Position numbers and translations under genes: made by a program. From an uncultured SAR86 cluster bacterium (GTDB taxonomy: Bacteria > Pseudomonadota > Gammaproteobacteria > Magnimaribacterales > D2472): a stretch of 50,678 nucleotides of DNA. This document shows, in pieces, positions 9,030 to 18,523 of this stretch (its first letter is position 1; every line of letters starts with the position of its first letter). Where the stretch lies: NCBI GenBank assembly GCA_902514105.1, contig CABXPU010000006.1, positions 1 through 50,678 on the forward strand, written 5' to 3'. The notes under the pieces were generated by a model. It saw only the letters and a program-made list of their open reading frames with translations, made no database searches and was not told the DNA's origin.

Positions 9030-9460
9030 ACTTTTGGTTCCCAAACTTTTGGTTGTTGTGATTCGTGATCATGATCAGAACCACTAAAAACTTTAAGCTT
9101 CTTAATCATTTGTTTTCCAAGCTTGTTTTTAGGCAGCATTCCTTTGACTGCTTCAATAATAATAGTTTCTGGCTGATTCTCATTTAATTCCCTAAAGGTT
9201 CTTGTTTTCAAACCTCCGGGGTATAAAGAATGAGAGTAATATTTCTTATTATTATATTTTGAGCCGGTAACTTTGATATCTTTTGCATTTATGACCACAA
9301 CATAGTCACCCCCATCTGTATGAGGAGTAAATGTAGGCTTATCTTTACCTCGAATTCTGTCTGCAATTTTGGTTGCAACGCGTCCAAGAACTTTGTCTGT
9401 TACATCAATAACAAACCACTCTCTTTGAACTTCTTCTTTTTTTAATGCAAATGTTTTCAT
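9026..9460 (-). CDS. rplM: 50S ribosomal protein L13
   Basis: [35 protein letters not shown]; start [10 protein letters not shown] rather than ORF-track start 9484. Confidence 0.97.
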   Translation of the reverse strand: MKTFALKKEEVQREWFVIDVTDKVLGRVATKIADRIRGKDKPTFTPHTDGGDYVVVINAKDIKVTGSKYNNKKYYSHSLYPGGLKTRTFRELNENQPETIIIEAVKGMLPKNKLGKQMIKKLKVFSGSDHDHESQQPKVWEPKV

Positions 9461-9530
9461 GTGACTTACGTTATAAGACGGCAATATTAATGTTTACGGA
9501 AATAATTAGCAATATTTTAATATATTTAAT

Positions 9531-10580
9531 TTATTTTTTCGCTAAATTTAGCAAATATTTTTTACTTTTCATTTCCTTGATTCTACTTTGTGATCTGTCC
9601 CAAAGGTACTGAAAATTATCTCCTGTATATATATTCTCAGCATCAATGCCATCATTAAAAAATTTTACTTTAGAATGTTCTTTATATGCTATATCAATAA
9701 AACTAATGAATCTCCTTAAGATATCTCCATGATCATCATCGCATTCAATAAATCCATCAATTAATAACCAATCATATTTATTAACAATTTCGATATAATC
9801 TTTAGAACCAGAAGGCTCACTAAAGAACTTTTTAAAACTTATCCATAAAAAGGAATTATTGAACCCATTGCAGCTAAAAGTTCGTTTATTAACTATTATC
9901 TTTTCTTTAAAGTCTTCGCAGCTAAATGCTACTGATATAAAATCTTTTATCTGTTTCTTATTAAAGATTGCTTCATTATTATTCCTTTCAAAGTTTGAGA
10001 TCATTGAAAGCCTGTAATCATTGTTTCCTTCAAGCTCATAAACATTTAAATTTCTTAATAATAAGTCTATTGCTTTTAAAAATTTCTCTCTTTGAAGGCC
10101 ATCTAAATATAGGTTTGATGGATGAGCATTAGAAGAAAGAAGAAAATATATATCTTTTTTAAATAACTTCTTGAATAAGTTAGTAATTAGCATGGCGTCG
10201 GCAACATCCTCAACCTGAAATTCATCTATAAAAATAATTTCATATTTTGAATTTAAAAAATCTGCAACATAATCTAATGGATTTTTTTTTCCATCCAATT
10301 CTTTTAATTTGTTATGAATAAATTCCATAAAATCAATGTAATGAAATTTACCTTTTTTAAACTGCAATTCATCAAAAATACTATTTAAAAGAAGTGTCTT
10401 TCCTCTCCCAACATCACCCCATAAATAAAAACCTTTAATAATACTTTTTGAAGATGTAAAAAATAATCCGCCCCTATTAGGCTTGTTATTATCAAAAACC
10501 TCGATAAAATCAAGTTGTGAGTCATCTAAGTTGATGTCTTTAGATTCGAATGTTTTTAAAATATTCTCCGAAATAGTCAT
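9531..10580 (-). CDS. zapE: Cell division ATPase ZapE (AFG1-like)
   Basis: KGFYLWGDVGRGKTLLLN Walker A, IIFIDEFQVEDVADAM Walker B, LLSSNAHPSNLY. Confidence 0.93.
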   Translation of the reverse strand: MTISENILKTFESKDINLDDSQLDFIEVFDNNKPNRGGLFFTSSKSIIKGFYLWGDVGRGKTLLLNSIFDELQFKKGKFHYIDFMEFIHNKLKELDGKKNPLDYVADFLNSKYEIIFIDEFQVEDVADAMLITNLFKKLFKKDIYFLLSSNAHPSNLYLDGLQREKFLKAIDLLLRNLNVYELEGNNDYRLSMISNFERNNNEAIFNKKQIKDFISVAFSCEDFKEKIIVNKRTFSCNGFNNSFLWISFKKFFSEPSGSKDYIEIVNKYDWLLIDGFIECDDDHGDILRRFISFIDIAYKEHSKVKFFNDGIDAENIYTGDNFQYLWDRSQSRIKEMKSKKYLLNLAKK

Positions 10581-10581
10581 T

Positions 10582-11634
10582 ATGCAAAAAGAAAAAAAAT
10601 TAAGTTTAAATAAAGTTACAAATATTTTATTTACAAATATAAAAATTATTTATTTTCTATTATTTGTAGTTATTGTCTTGCTGGTAGCATTATCACAATT
10701 TTCTGATAAGAATGATAATAAATTTGTCTCTGCATCTGAGAAAGCAATTGCCTCAGTGGTCACAATATATACATCAAATAATGAGAATACATCAAGAAGT
10801 CTGTTCCAAAGAAGCAGATATTCAAATTCAGAAAATATTGGTTCAGGAGTAGTTATATCAAATGAAGGTCACATAGTAACAAATACCCATCTGATGATTC
10901 CTAATGGAAAAATTGTTATTGGGCATACGAATGGTGAAATAAGTAATGGGGTTCTAGTTGGTAAGGATGTTAATTCAGATATATCAGTTATTAAAATAGA
11001 TGTGGATTTTGATTTGCTTCCTGTTGAAATTGGAAATAGCTCAGATGTCAAAATAGGAGATAAAGTTCTTGCTATAGGTAATCCATATAACATTGGTTTG
11101 ACCGTTACCAGTGGTATTATTAGTGCAACTGGTAGAGATTATGGAAATCCTTATTTAGATTTAATTCAAACTGATGCAGCAATCAATCCTGGTAACTCTG
11201 GAGGCGCCTTAATAAATGAAGAAGGTTATTTAATAGGAATTAATACTAAAATATATTCTCAAACAGGATCATATGAAGGCTTAGGCTTTGCAATACCTTC
11301 TGAAAAAGTTTTTCAAGTTGCATCTGAATTAATTAAATATGGAAAAGTAAGGAATGCTTGGATTGGTAATTTTAGAGTAAGGCCTATTATGCTATCTGCT
11401 GACTCTAGATCAATAGCATTAGAAATAATAGAAATTGGAGATAGCGGCCCCTTAATTGAAGCAGGAGTTAAACAAGGTGACTTATTAACCAGCATTAATG
11501 ACAATATCGCATCGTGGGGTAATCTAACTAAAGCATTAAAGCTAGCTTTTCCAGGAAATCTTATAAAATTTGAAATTTTAAAGAGTGATCAATCTACAGA
11601 AATATTAAATATAAAAACAGAGCCTCTTAGCTAG
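10582..11634 (+). CDS. degS: DegS-like membrane-anchored serine endoprotease (trypsin domain plus one PDZ)
   Basis: N-terminal TM, GHIVTNTHLM (His), DVNSDISVIKID (Asp), INPGNSGGALIN (Ser), single PDZ-like C-domain. Confidence 0.87.
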   Translation: MQKEKKLSLNKVTNILFTNIKIIYFLLFVVIVLLVALSQFSDKNDNKFVSASEKAIASVVTIYTSNNENTSRSLFQRSRYSNSENIGSGVVISNEGHIVTNTHLMIPNGKIVIGHTNGEISNGVLVGKDVNSDISVIKIDVDFDLLPVEIGNSSDVKIGDKVLAIGNPYNIGLTVTSGIISATGRDYGNPYLDLIQTDAAINPGNSGGALINEEGYLIGINTKIYSQTGSYEGLGFAIPSEKVFQVASELIKYGKVRNAWIGNFRVRPIMLSADSRSIALEIIEIGDSGPLIEAGVKQGDLLTSINDNIASWGNLTKALKLAFPGNLIKFEILKSDQSTEILNIKTEPLS

Positions 11635-12886
11635 GCAATCTTGTGATATCTGCTCCAAGATATGAAAGTTTTTCTTCTATCCTCTCATAACCTCTATCAA
11701 TGTGATAGATTCTATCAACTACTGTTTCACCGCTTGCAACTAGTCCTGCAAGGATAAGACTGGCTGAAGCCCTTAAGTCAGTTGCCATAACTTGAGCGCC
11801 TGATATTTCTTTCACACCAACTATCTCAGCTGTATTTCCATTTGTAGAAATATTACAACCCATTCTATTTAGTTCTTGAACATGCATAAATCTATTTTCA
11901 AATACATTCTCTTCAACTTTTGAAGTGCCATCTGCCATTGCATTCAGAACAGAGAATTGGGCCTGCATATCAGTTGGAAAACCCGGAAATGGTGCTGTAA
12001 AGATATCAACTGGAATTGGTCTAGTTTTATTCATTTTTAAACTAACGCTACTCTCATCAAAATCTATTTGGGCGCCAGAAAGTTTTAATCGATCTACAAC
12101 ATTCATTAATCTTTTTGGTTGAATTGAATCAATCTTTATTTCACCACCAGTTAAAGCGGCTGCTACAAGATAAGTGCCTGCCTCAATTCTATCTGCAGGA
12201 ATCGTATAGATTGTTGAATGAAGTGATTCTACGCCATTAATTGTTATAAGATCAGAACCAGCTCCTTCTATTTTGGCTCCCATTTTATTTAATAAGTCTG
12301 CTAAATCGCTTACTTCAGGCTCCATTGCAACATTTCTTAAGGTAGTCGTCCCTTTAGCCAAACAAGCTGCCATCATAATATTTTCGGTACCAGTTACTGT
12401 AATGCCATCAAAAACTATATCGGCTCCTTTTAATCTATCTGCTTTTGCTTCTATATAACCATTTTTAAGATCAATTGAGGCTCCCAATTGCTTTAATGCA
12501 TCTAAATGAAAATTAACTGGTCTTGATCCAATAGCGCAACCTCCTGGAAGAGCAATCTTTGCATAGCCATATTTTGCGACCATAGGGCCTAATACCAGAA
12601 TAGATGCACGCATAGTTTTTACAAGTTCGTATCTAGCTTCTAGATCAACTAATTTATTAGAAGAAATAGAAAAATCCATGCTTTCATCAAGCGTAATTTT
12701 TGCTCCCATTGAACCCAATAACTCAAACATAGTTGTAATATCCTGAAGATATGGAAGATTTTTAAAAGTGACTTCATCATCATTCAAAATTGTTGCTGCA
12801 AGCATAGGTAAAGCAGCATTTTTTGCACCAGAGCATGAGATATGCCCTTTTAAAACTTTTCCACCTTTAATTAGCAGTTTTTCCAT
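11627..12886 (-). CDS. murA: UDP-N-acetylglucosamine 1-carboxyvinyltransferase MurA
   Basis: CSGAKNAALPMLAATIL, GGCAIGSRPVNFHL (catalytic Cys), PGFPTDMQAQ. Confidence 0.98.
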   Translation of the reverse strand: MEKLLIKGGKVLKGHISCSGAKNAALPMLAATILNDDEVTFKNLPYLQDITTMFELLGSMGAKITLDESMDFSISSNKLVDLEARYELVKTMRASILVLGPMVAKYGYAKIALPGGCAIGSRPVNFHLDALKQLGASIDLKNGYIEAKADRLKGADIVFDGITVTGTENIMMAACLAKGTTTLRNVAMEPEVSDLADLLNKMGAKIEGAGSDLITINGVESLHSTIYTIPADRIEAGTYLVAAALTGGEIKIDSIQPKRLMNVVDRLKLSGAQIDFDESSVSLKMNKTRPIPVDIFTAPFPGFPTDMQAQFSVLNAMADGTSKVEENVFENRFMHVQELNRMGCNISTNGNTAEIVGVKEISGAQVMATDLRASASLILAGLVASGETVVDRIYHIDRGYERIEEKLSYLGADITRLPS

Positions 12887-13116
12887 TAAGAGTTTTCCGC
12901 CTTTGTTTGAGTTTTTAAACTAAGAGCATGTAGCTCCCCTGATTGAAAAGATTCGCTCAACATATTTAATATTATTTTATGCCGCTTAACCATAGGCATT
13001 CCTTCAAAAGTATCAGAAATAATTCTTAACTGAAGATTACAATCATCACCTATAAACTCAAGCCTTGCATCTGAAAGAGCATTTTGAATTATTGTTTGTA
13101 TATGTTCTTTATTCAT
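12886..13116 (-). CDS. ibaG: BolA-family protein IbaG
   Basis: MNKEHIQTIIQNALSDARLEFIGDDCNLQLRIISDTFEGMPMVKRHKIILNML; adjacent to murA. Confidence 0.88.
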   Translation of the reverse strand: MNKEHIQTIIQNALSDARLEFIGDDCNLQLRIISDTFEGMPMVKRHKIILNMLSESFQSGELHALSLKTQTKAENS

Positions 13117-13723
13117 CAAACCCTGCATCTGAAACCCAGTATGAGATTGTTTTACTAATATTGCCATTATTGCTATCTGCTAGTGCTCTAAATTGATTTC
13201 TAAATGTTAATCCAAGATTTACCCCATTTACTACAATATTAATTATCTTCCATTCATCTCCAACACGTCTAACGGTATATTTAATCGGATAAACACTGCT
13301 AGAAGTATAAAGATTTTGTTTTACATTTACCTGATTTGCAAAAATTTCTCCATCAGGGAAAAGAGTGACTATTTTTTGATCTTGCCACTGAGCAAGAGTC
13401 TCTGAATATGTATCAAGAAGAGAGTTTTTAAAAACTTCTATAAATTCAAGTCGTTCAGACTTAGATGCAGCAACATAATATTTTTTCCCCATAACTAATG
13501 CGGATACTCTCCTAAAATCTATAATTGGTTCAAAAATTACTTTAATTTGATCCTCGTATGCATCCTTATCAATATAATAAAGTTCGCTGTTTTCTTTAAG
13601 AACTTGAACCATTTCTTGTGCTTTACTGTCAATAAACTCATGAGGGTTTATTTCGGCTTTTGCTATGAAAGGAAAAGTAATTATAAGAACGAATAAAAAA
13701 TAATTTTTCAGTATTGATGACAT
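13109..13723 (-). CDS. mlaC: Phospholipid-binding periplasmic protein MlaC (Ttg2D family)
   Basis: Signal peptide, FEPIIDFRRVSALVMGKKYYVAASKSERLEFIEVFKNSLLDTYSETL, EWKIINIVVNGVNLGLTFRNQF. Confidence 0.93.
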   Translation of the reverse strand: MSSILKNYFLFVLIITFPFIAKAEINPHEFIDSKAQEMVQVLKENSELYYIDKDAYEDQIKVIFEPIIDFRRVSALVMGKKYYVAASKSERLEFIEVFKNSLLDTYSETLAQWQDQKIVTLFPDGEIFANQVNVKQNLYTSSSVYPIKYTVRRVGDEWKIINIVVNGVNLGLTFRNQFRALADSNNGNISKTISYWVSDAGFDE

Positions 13724-13768
13724 TGAACTATTATATCATTTGAAGGATAAGAAAAATGATACAGAATT

Positions 13769-14734
13769 ATGAAAAAATTTGATTTTATAGGCGCTGCAAA
13801 AAATATCTTTGAGATAGAATCAAGGGTGGTTTTGGAGTTATCTGCTCAGCTTAATCAGAGCTTTGTTACTCTTTGTGAAGATGCTCTTAGTTGCAATGGG
13901 AAACTTATTTTAATGGGCATTGGTAAGTCTGGTCATGTGTGTCAAAAAATAGCTGCTACATTATCAAGCACCGGAACACCCTCTTTCTTTATTCATCCCA
14001 CAGAGGCTGCACATGGAGATATGGGCATGATAGGCAAAGAAGATATTCTTTTAATTTTTTCAAATTCTGGTGAAACCCAAGAAATTATTTCAATTTTGCC
14101 TGCTTTAAAAAGAGCATCAAAAAAATTAATATGCGTTACTGGAAATAACAATTCTTCTATAGCGAAGATTTCTGATAATGCAATTGAGATTAAAACTTCA
14201 GAAGAAGCTTGCACCCTTGATCTGGCTCCAACTTCTTCAACAACAGCTGCAATGGCGCTTGGAGATGCTTTAGCGGTCTCACTTCTTCAAGCTAGAGGTT
14301 TTACAAAAAATGATTTTGCAAAGTCTCATCCTGCAGGAAAGCTTGGAAAAACATTAACTGTTCTAGTTTCTGATGTGATGCATTCGGGTGCTGAAATGCC
14401 ACTTGTAAATGCAGATGCATTATTAAGCGATGCTTTATTAGAAATAACCAATAAAAGTCTTGGAATGACTTTGGTAGAAGAGAATAATTCAGTAGTTGGT
14501 ATCTTTACAGACGGAGATCTTAGAAGATGTATCGGAAATAAAATGGATATAAATAAAACAATTATTAAAGATGTTATGACCCGCGATTTTAAATCTATAG
14601 AATCTGATGATCTTGCTATCCATGCTGCAAAGACTATGGAAGATAATAAAATCTTTACTCTAGTTGTATTTAAAGCTAATAAGGGTATTGGGGTAGTTTC
14701 AATGCATGATTTACTTCAGTCAGGAATTGTATAA
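13769..14734 (+). CDS. kdsD: Arabinose-5-phosphate isomerase KdsD (SIS plus CBS pair)
   Basis: GIGKSGHVCQKIAATLSSTGTPSFFIHPTEAAHGDMGM; CBS domains with FTDGDLRR. Confidence 0.96.
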   Translation: MKKFDFIGAAKNIFEIESRVVLELSAQLNQSFVTLCEDALSCNGKLILMGIGKSGHVCQKIAATLSSTGTPSFFIHPTEAAHGDMGMIGKEDILLIFSNSGETQEIISILPALKRASKKLICVTGNNNSSIAKISDNAIEIKTSEEACTLDLAPTSSTTAAMALGDALAVSLLQARGFTKNDFAKSHPAGKLGKTLTVLVSDVMHSGAEMPLVNADALLSDALLEITNKSLGMTLVEENNSVVGIFTDGDLRRCIGNKMDINKTIIKDVMTRDFKSIESDDLAIHAAKTMEDNKIFTLVVFKANKGIGVVSMHDLLQSGIV

Positions 14735-15148
14735 TTGAAAAATATTTTATTTCTTCTTTCATTTATTTCGTTTTATTCGTTTGCAACAACTGCAATAAAT
14801 ATTAGCAATGAAGATCTCTATATTGAGTCTAATAAAATAGAAATACTAAAAGAAAAAAATGAGATCCATTTTCTTGGTAACTTAAAAATTGCTAATAATT
14901 ATATGCGTATTTCTGCTGAAAAAGCTGAATATAATAGTAAGAATAAGATTCTGAATATTATTGGTAATAATGCTGAAATTATTTCAAACTCCTCTGATTC
15001 TAATTTTTCTGGTCATGCAAAAAAAATTATTGTCTACGATAATAATAGTATCGAGCTATCTGGTGATGCTTATCTAGAAAATGATGGAATTAAATTTAAG
15101 TCCTCTTCAATTAGATTTAACCAAAAAGATGGAAAAATTTTAAACTAA
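14735..15148 (+). CDS. lptA: Lipopolysaccharide transport periplasmic protein LptA (TTG start)
   Basis: Signal peptide plus LptA-like repeats (EKNEIHFLGNLKI...AEKAEYN...SGDAYLENDGIKFKSSSIRFN); lies between kdsD and lptB. Confidence 0.85.
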   Translation: MKNILFLLSFISFYSFATTAINISNEDLYIESNKIEILKEKNEIHFLGNLKIANNYMRISAEKAEYNSKNKILNIIGNNAEIISNSSDSNFSGHAKKIIVYDNNSIELSGDAYLENDGIKFKSSSIRFNQKDGKILN

Positions 15149-15150
15149 AA

Positions 15151-15870
15151 ATGAGTCTTTTATCAGTTAAGAAAATTTCAAAAGTAATTAAAAAACGAAA
15201 TATTATTAAAGATATTTCTTTTAATGTTAATAATTCGGAAATAGTTGGCTTGCTTGGTCCAAATGGAGCAGGAAAAACAACCACCTTTTATACAATTGCA
15301 GGGCTTATAAAACCTTCAGATGGTCAAATATTCATTAATGATGATGAGATTACAAAAATCTCAATGCATAATAGATCTAAACTAGGAATTTCATATTTGC
15401 CCCAAGAACCTTCTATTTTTCAAAATCTATCTGTAAAAGATAACATTTTAGGTTTAGCGCAACTTTCTTTAAACAGTGGTGAAGATATAGATAAAAAGTT
15501 TAATGAAGTTGTTGAGCAGTTTAATTTATCAAATATCTTATCTCATAAAGGAATTGAGCTATCAGGAGGTCAAAGAAGAAGGGTAGAGATTGCTAGAAGT
15601 CTAGTTACAAACCCAAAAATTATACTTATGGATGAGCCTTTTGCCGGCATTGATCCTATTGCAGTAGACGAGATAAAAAAGATACTTCATCAATTAGTTT
15701 CTCAAAATATAAGCATACTAATAACAGATCATAATGTTCGAGCTGCTCTTGAGATATGCAATAGAGGTTTAATCTTAAGTGAAGGTAAAATTTTAGCTGA
15801 AGGGACTACTGATGAACTAGTAAAAAATCCTAAAGTTCAAGAAGTTTACCTTGGTGAAATGTATTCATAG
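15151..15870 (+). CDS. lptB: LPS export ABC transporter ATP-binding protein LptB
   Basis: GLLGPNGAGKTTTFY, LSGGQRRRVEIARSLVTNPKIILMDEPFAGIDPIAV. Confidence 0.97.
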   Translation: MSLLSVKKISKVIKKRNIIKDISFNVNNSEIVGLLGPNGAGKTTTFYTIAGLIKPSDGQIFINDDEITKISMHNRSKLGISYLPQEPSIFQNLSVKDNILGLAQLSLNSGEDIDKKFNEVVEQFNLSNILSHKGIELSGGQRRRVEIARSLVTNPKIILMDEPFAGIDPIAVDEIKKILHQLVSQNISILITDHNVRAALEICNRGLILSEGKILAEGTTDELVKNPKVQEVYLGEMYS

Positions 15871-15873
15871 AAA

Positions 15874-17151
15874 ATGGCAATTTCTTTAATTAGAGAATTT
15901 AGCCAAAAACAAAAAATTGCTCTTACCCCCCAATTAAAAAAATCTATAGATCTGCTGCAACTTTCAAGAAATGAAATAATACAAAAAATAAATCATGAAA
16001 TAGAAGAGAACCCCTTTCTTGAAAAAAGCTCTGATAATTCAATAGAGACTTTTGAAAAAATTCAATCTCCATCAAGCGATTATCAAAAAGACATAGTTGG
16101 AAATGAAACCTTAAGGGACAACCTGCTCAATCAATTAAATGATCTCAATCTTAATAATAATGAAGACGCTATTGCAAAATCAATAATTGATTCTCTTGAT
16201 GAGTCTGGCGCATTAATCGATGATATTTCAGAGATTGAAGTTATCTTGAACTATAAATTTTCATATACTGAAATAGAGAATGTTCTAAAAACAATTATTC
16301 AAAATCTAGAACCTTACGGAGTAGGTTTTAGGGATATAAAAGAAACTATATTAATTCAATTAAAGAAAAGAGGTATCGATCCAAAATTATTTACAATAGC
16401 CCAAAAAATTATAGATGGTAATTTTGTTGGTAATATTTATTCTATTAAAGAAAAATTATCAGAATCATATAATAAAGATTCAATAAATAAATCAATTGAA
16501 TTAATTAAGGGTTGCGATTTGGCTCCGGGTCTTGATTTTAGTAATACTATATATGTTGAACCAGATCTTGTTGTTGAAAACTCAAATCAAATAAGAAAAG
16601 TTAATTTTATTAACGAAAAATTTCCTGAGATTAATATTGATCACCATTTAGTAAAATCTGTAAAACAAGAGCTAAAGAATAAGCCAAATAAAAAACTATC
16701 AGAGAAAATTAAAGATGCAAAATGGTTTTTAAAAGCTATTAAAAAAAGAAATGAAACGGTCTTAAGGGTTGGAGAAATAATTTGTAATAAACAATTTGCT
16801 TTCTTCGAAGATGAGTTATTAGAAATTAAACCCCTGACCAGTAAAGAGATTGCAAAACAATTAAGGGTACACCCTTCTACAGTATCTAGAATCTTAAGAT
16901 CTAAATATATCCAGACACCCAGAGGAATTATTCCATTAAAGTCATTGTTAATAAGTTCAGTTTCAAAAACTAGAAATGTGACTCCTATTCAACTAATGGA
17001 GACAATTAAACTTGCTATACAGAATGAAAAATCTAAATTAAGTGATCAAGATATAGCTACATTGCTTAATAAAAGAGGTTATAACTTAGCGAGAAGAACT
17101 ATTTCTAAATATCGCCTTAAAATGAATATACCTTCTTCTAGAAAAAGATAA
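15874..17151 (+). CDS. rpoN: RNA polymerase sigma-54 factor
   Basis: N-terminal Gln-rich activator region, HTH LTSKEIAKQLRVHPSTVSRILRSKYIQTPRGIIPLK, RpoN box ARRTISKYR. Confidence 0.96.
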   Translation: MAISLIREFSQKQKIALTPQLKKSIDLLQLSRNEIIQKINHEIEENPFLEKSSDNSIETFEKIQSPSSDYQKDIVGNETLRDNLLNQLNDLNLNNNEDAIAKSIIDSLDESGALIDDISEIEVILNYKFSYTEIENVLKTIIQNLEPYGVGFRDIKETILIQLKKRGIDPKLFTIAQKIIDGNFVGNIYSIKEKLSESYNKDSINKSIELIKGCDLAPGLDFSNTIYVEPDLVVENSNQIRKVNFINEKFPEINIDHHLVKSVKQELKNKPNKKLSEKIKDAKWFLKAIKKRNETVLRVGEIICNKQFAFFEDELLEIKPLTSKEIAKQLRVHPSTVSRILRSKYIQTPRGIIPLKSLLISSVSKTRNVTPIQLMETIKLAIQNEKSKLSDQDIATLLNKRGYNLARRTISKYRLKMNIPSSRKR

Positions 17152-17179
17152 AATTTCCTTCTTGATGTAGAATTAAAAG

Positions 17180-18523
17180 ATGAATCAAGAATCTGATAAG
17201 AAAGATACTTTGGAGATTCTGCTTGATGAATCGGCAAATTTATCAATTAATCAGATTAAAGGATTATTAGATAAAATGAATTCTGCTGAACTTGCTCATT
17301 CACTTGAATCATCTCCACCAAAACAAAGAAAATTATTATGGTCATTAATTGATAATAAAGATGAGGGAGATGTTTTAGCTGATTTAGGAGATGAGATCCA
17401 ACAAGAGCTTCTTTTAGATATTTCTAATGAAGAGCTCTCTGAAATTGTAAGTGACCTAGAGCTAGATGAAATAGTGGATATCCTCCAACAACTTCCTGAG
17501 AATAGGATGAAAATGATTCTAGGAAAAATGTCATCTCGAGATAGAACTAGAATTGAACAAGCCTTAATTTATCCTGAAGATTCTGCTGGTGGGCTTTTAA
17601 ATACTGATGTAATAAGTGTAAGACCCAACCATTCTATAGAAGTAGTAATGAACTATTTAAGGGCCCAAGATGAACTTCCTAAGAATACAGATAAAATTTT
17701 TGTTGTTTCTGCTGAAGATTTATACCTTGGAGAATTATCTATTACAAAATTATTAACTTCAGATGTCAATCTAACTGTTAAAGAGGTTATGGAAACAGAT
17801 ATTACTCCCATTAATGATAATCAAGATGATAAAGAAGTATCTACTCTTTTTGAAAGAAATGATCTTGTATCGTCTGCTGTTGTTGATAAAAATAAAAAAT
17901 TGCTTGGAAGAATAACAATTGACGATGTTGTTGATGTAATCAAAGAAGATGCTGATCAAAACCTCCTAGGGATGGCCGGTATAGCAGAAGACACTTTCCA
18001 ACCTCCAGCAAGAGCTGCAAGAAGTAGAGTTTTTTGGCTAAGCATGAATCTGCTAACAGCTTTTTTGGCTGCTATGACAATCAATATTTTTGAAGACGTA
18101 TTAAAAGAAGTATTTTTTCTTGCTGTCTTAATGCCTGTTGTAGCAAGTATGGGAGGAGTTGCAGCAACTCAGACTTTAACAATTGTTTTAAGGGGGCTAA
18201 CTCTAGAACAAATTAATTCATCCAACCTTTCTTATTTATTTAAAAGAGAATTAGCAGTATCAATTCTTAATGGCATTGTTTTGGCAAACTTAATAGGCTT
18301 AATCACATTTGCGTGGTTTGGTGATATTACGCTAGCTCTTCTTATCTCTGCTGCACTTGTAATTAATTTAATAAGTTCAGGTATTGCCGGAATTTTTGTC
18401 CCAATAATACTTAGAAGATTTAAACAAGATCCTGCCATCGCAGGTAGTGTTGTAGTAACTACTGTTACTGATGTGGTTGGATTTATTTCATTCCTGGGTC
18501 TTGGAACAATATTTCTACTCTAA
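17180..18523 (+). CDS. mgtE: Mg2+ transporter MgtE
   Basis: MgtE N domain, CBS pair, PEDSAGGLLNTD and C-terminal membrane domain (ARSRVFWLSMNLLTAFLAA, VVVTTVTDVVGFISFLGLG). Confidence 0.95.
   Translation: MNQESDKKDTLEILLDESANLSINQIKGLLDKMNSAELAHSLESSPPKQRKLLWSLIDNKDEGDVLADLGDEIQQELLLDISNEELSEIVSDLELDEIVDILQQLPENRMKMILGKMSSRDRTRIEQALIYPEDSAGGLLNTDVISVRPNHSIEVVMNYLRAQDELPKNTDKIFVVSAEDLYLGELSITKLLTSDVNLTVKEVMETDITPINDNQDDKEVSTLFERNDLVSSAVVDKNKKLLGRITIDDVVDVIKEDADQNLLGMAGIAEDTFQPPARAARSRVFWLSMNLLTAFLAAMTINIFEDVLKEVFFLAVLMPVVASMGGVAATQTLTIVLRGLTLEQINSSNLSYLFKRELAVSILNGIVLANLIGLITFAWFGDITLALLISAALVINLISSGIAGIFVPIILRRFKQDPAIAGSVVVTTVTDVVGFISFLGLGTIFLL

Noticed and set aside
14735-15148. LptA ORF considered as a fused or replaced LptC
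   Set aside because: Has a cleavable-type signal and LptA-like beta repeats, no LptC-type TM anchor retained in a longer protein; position directly before lptB fits LptA.
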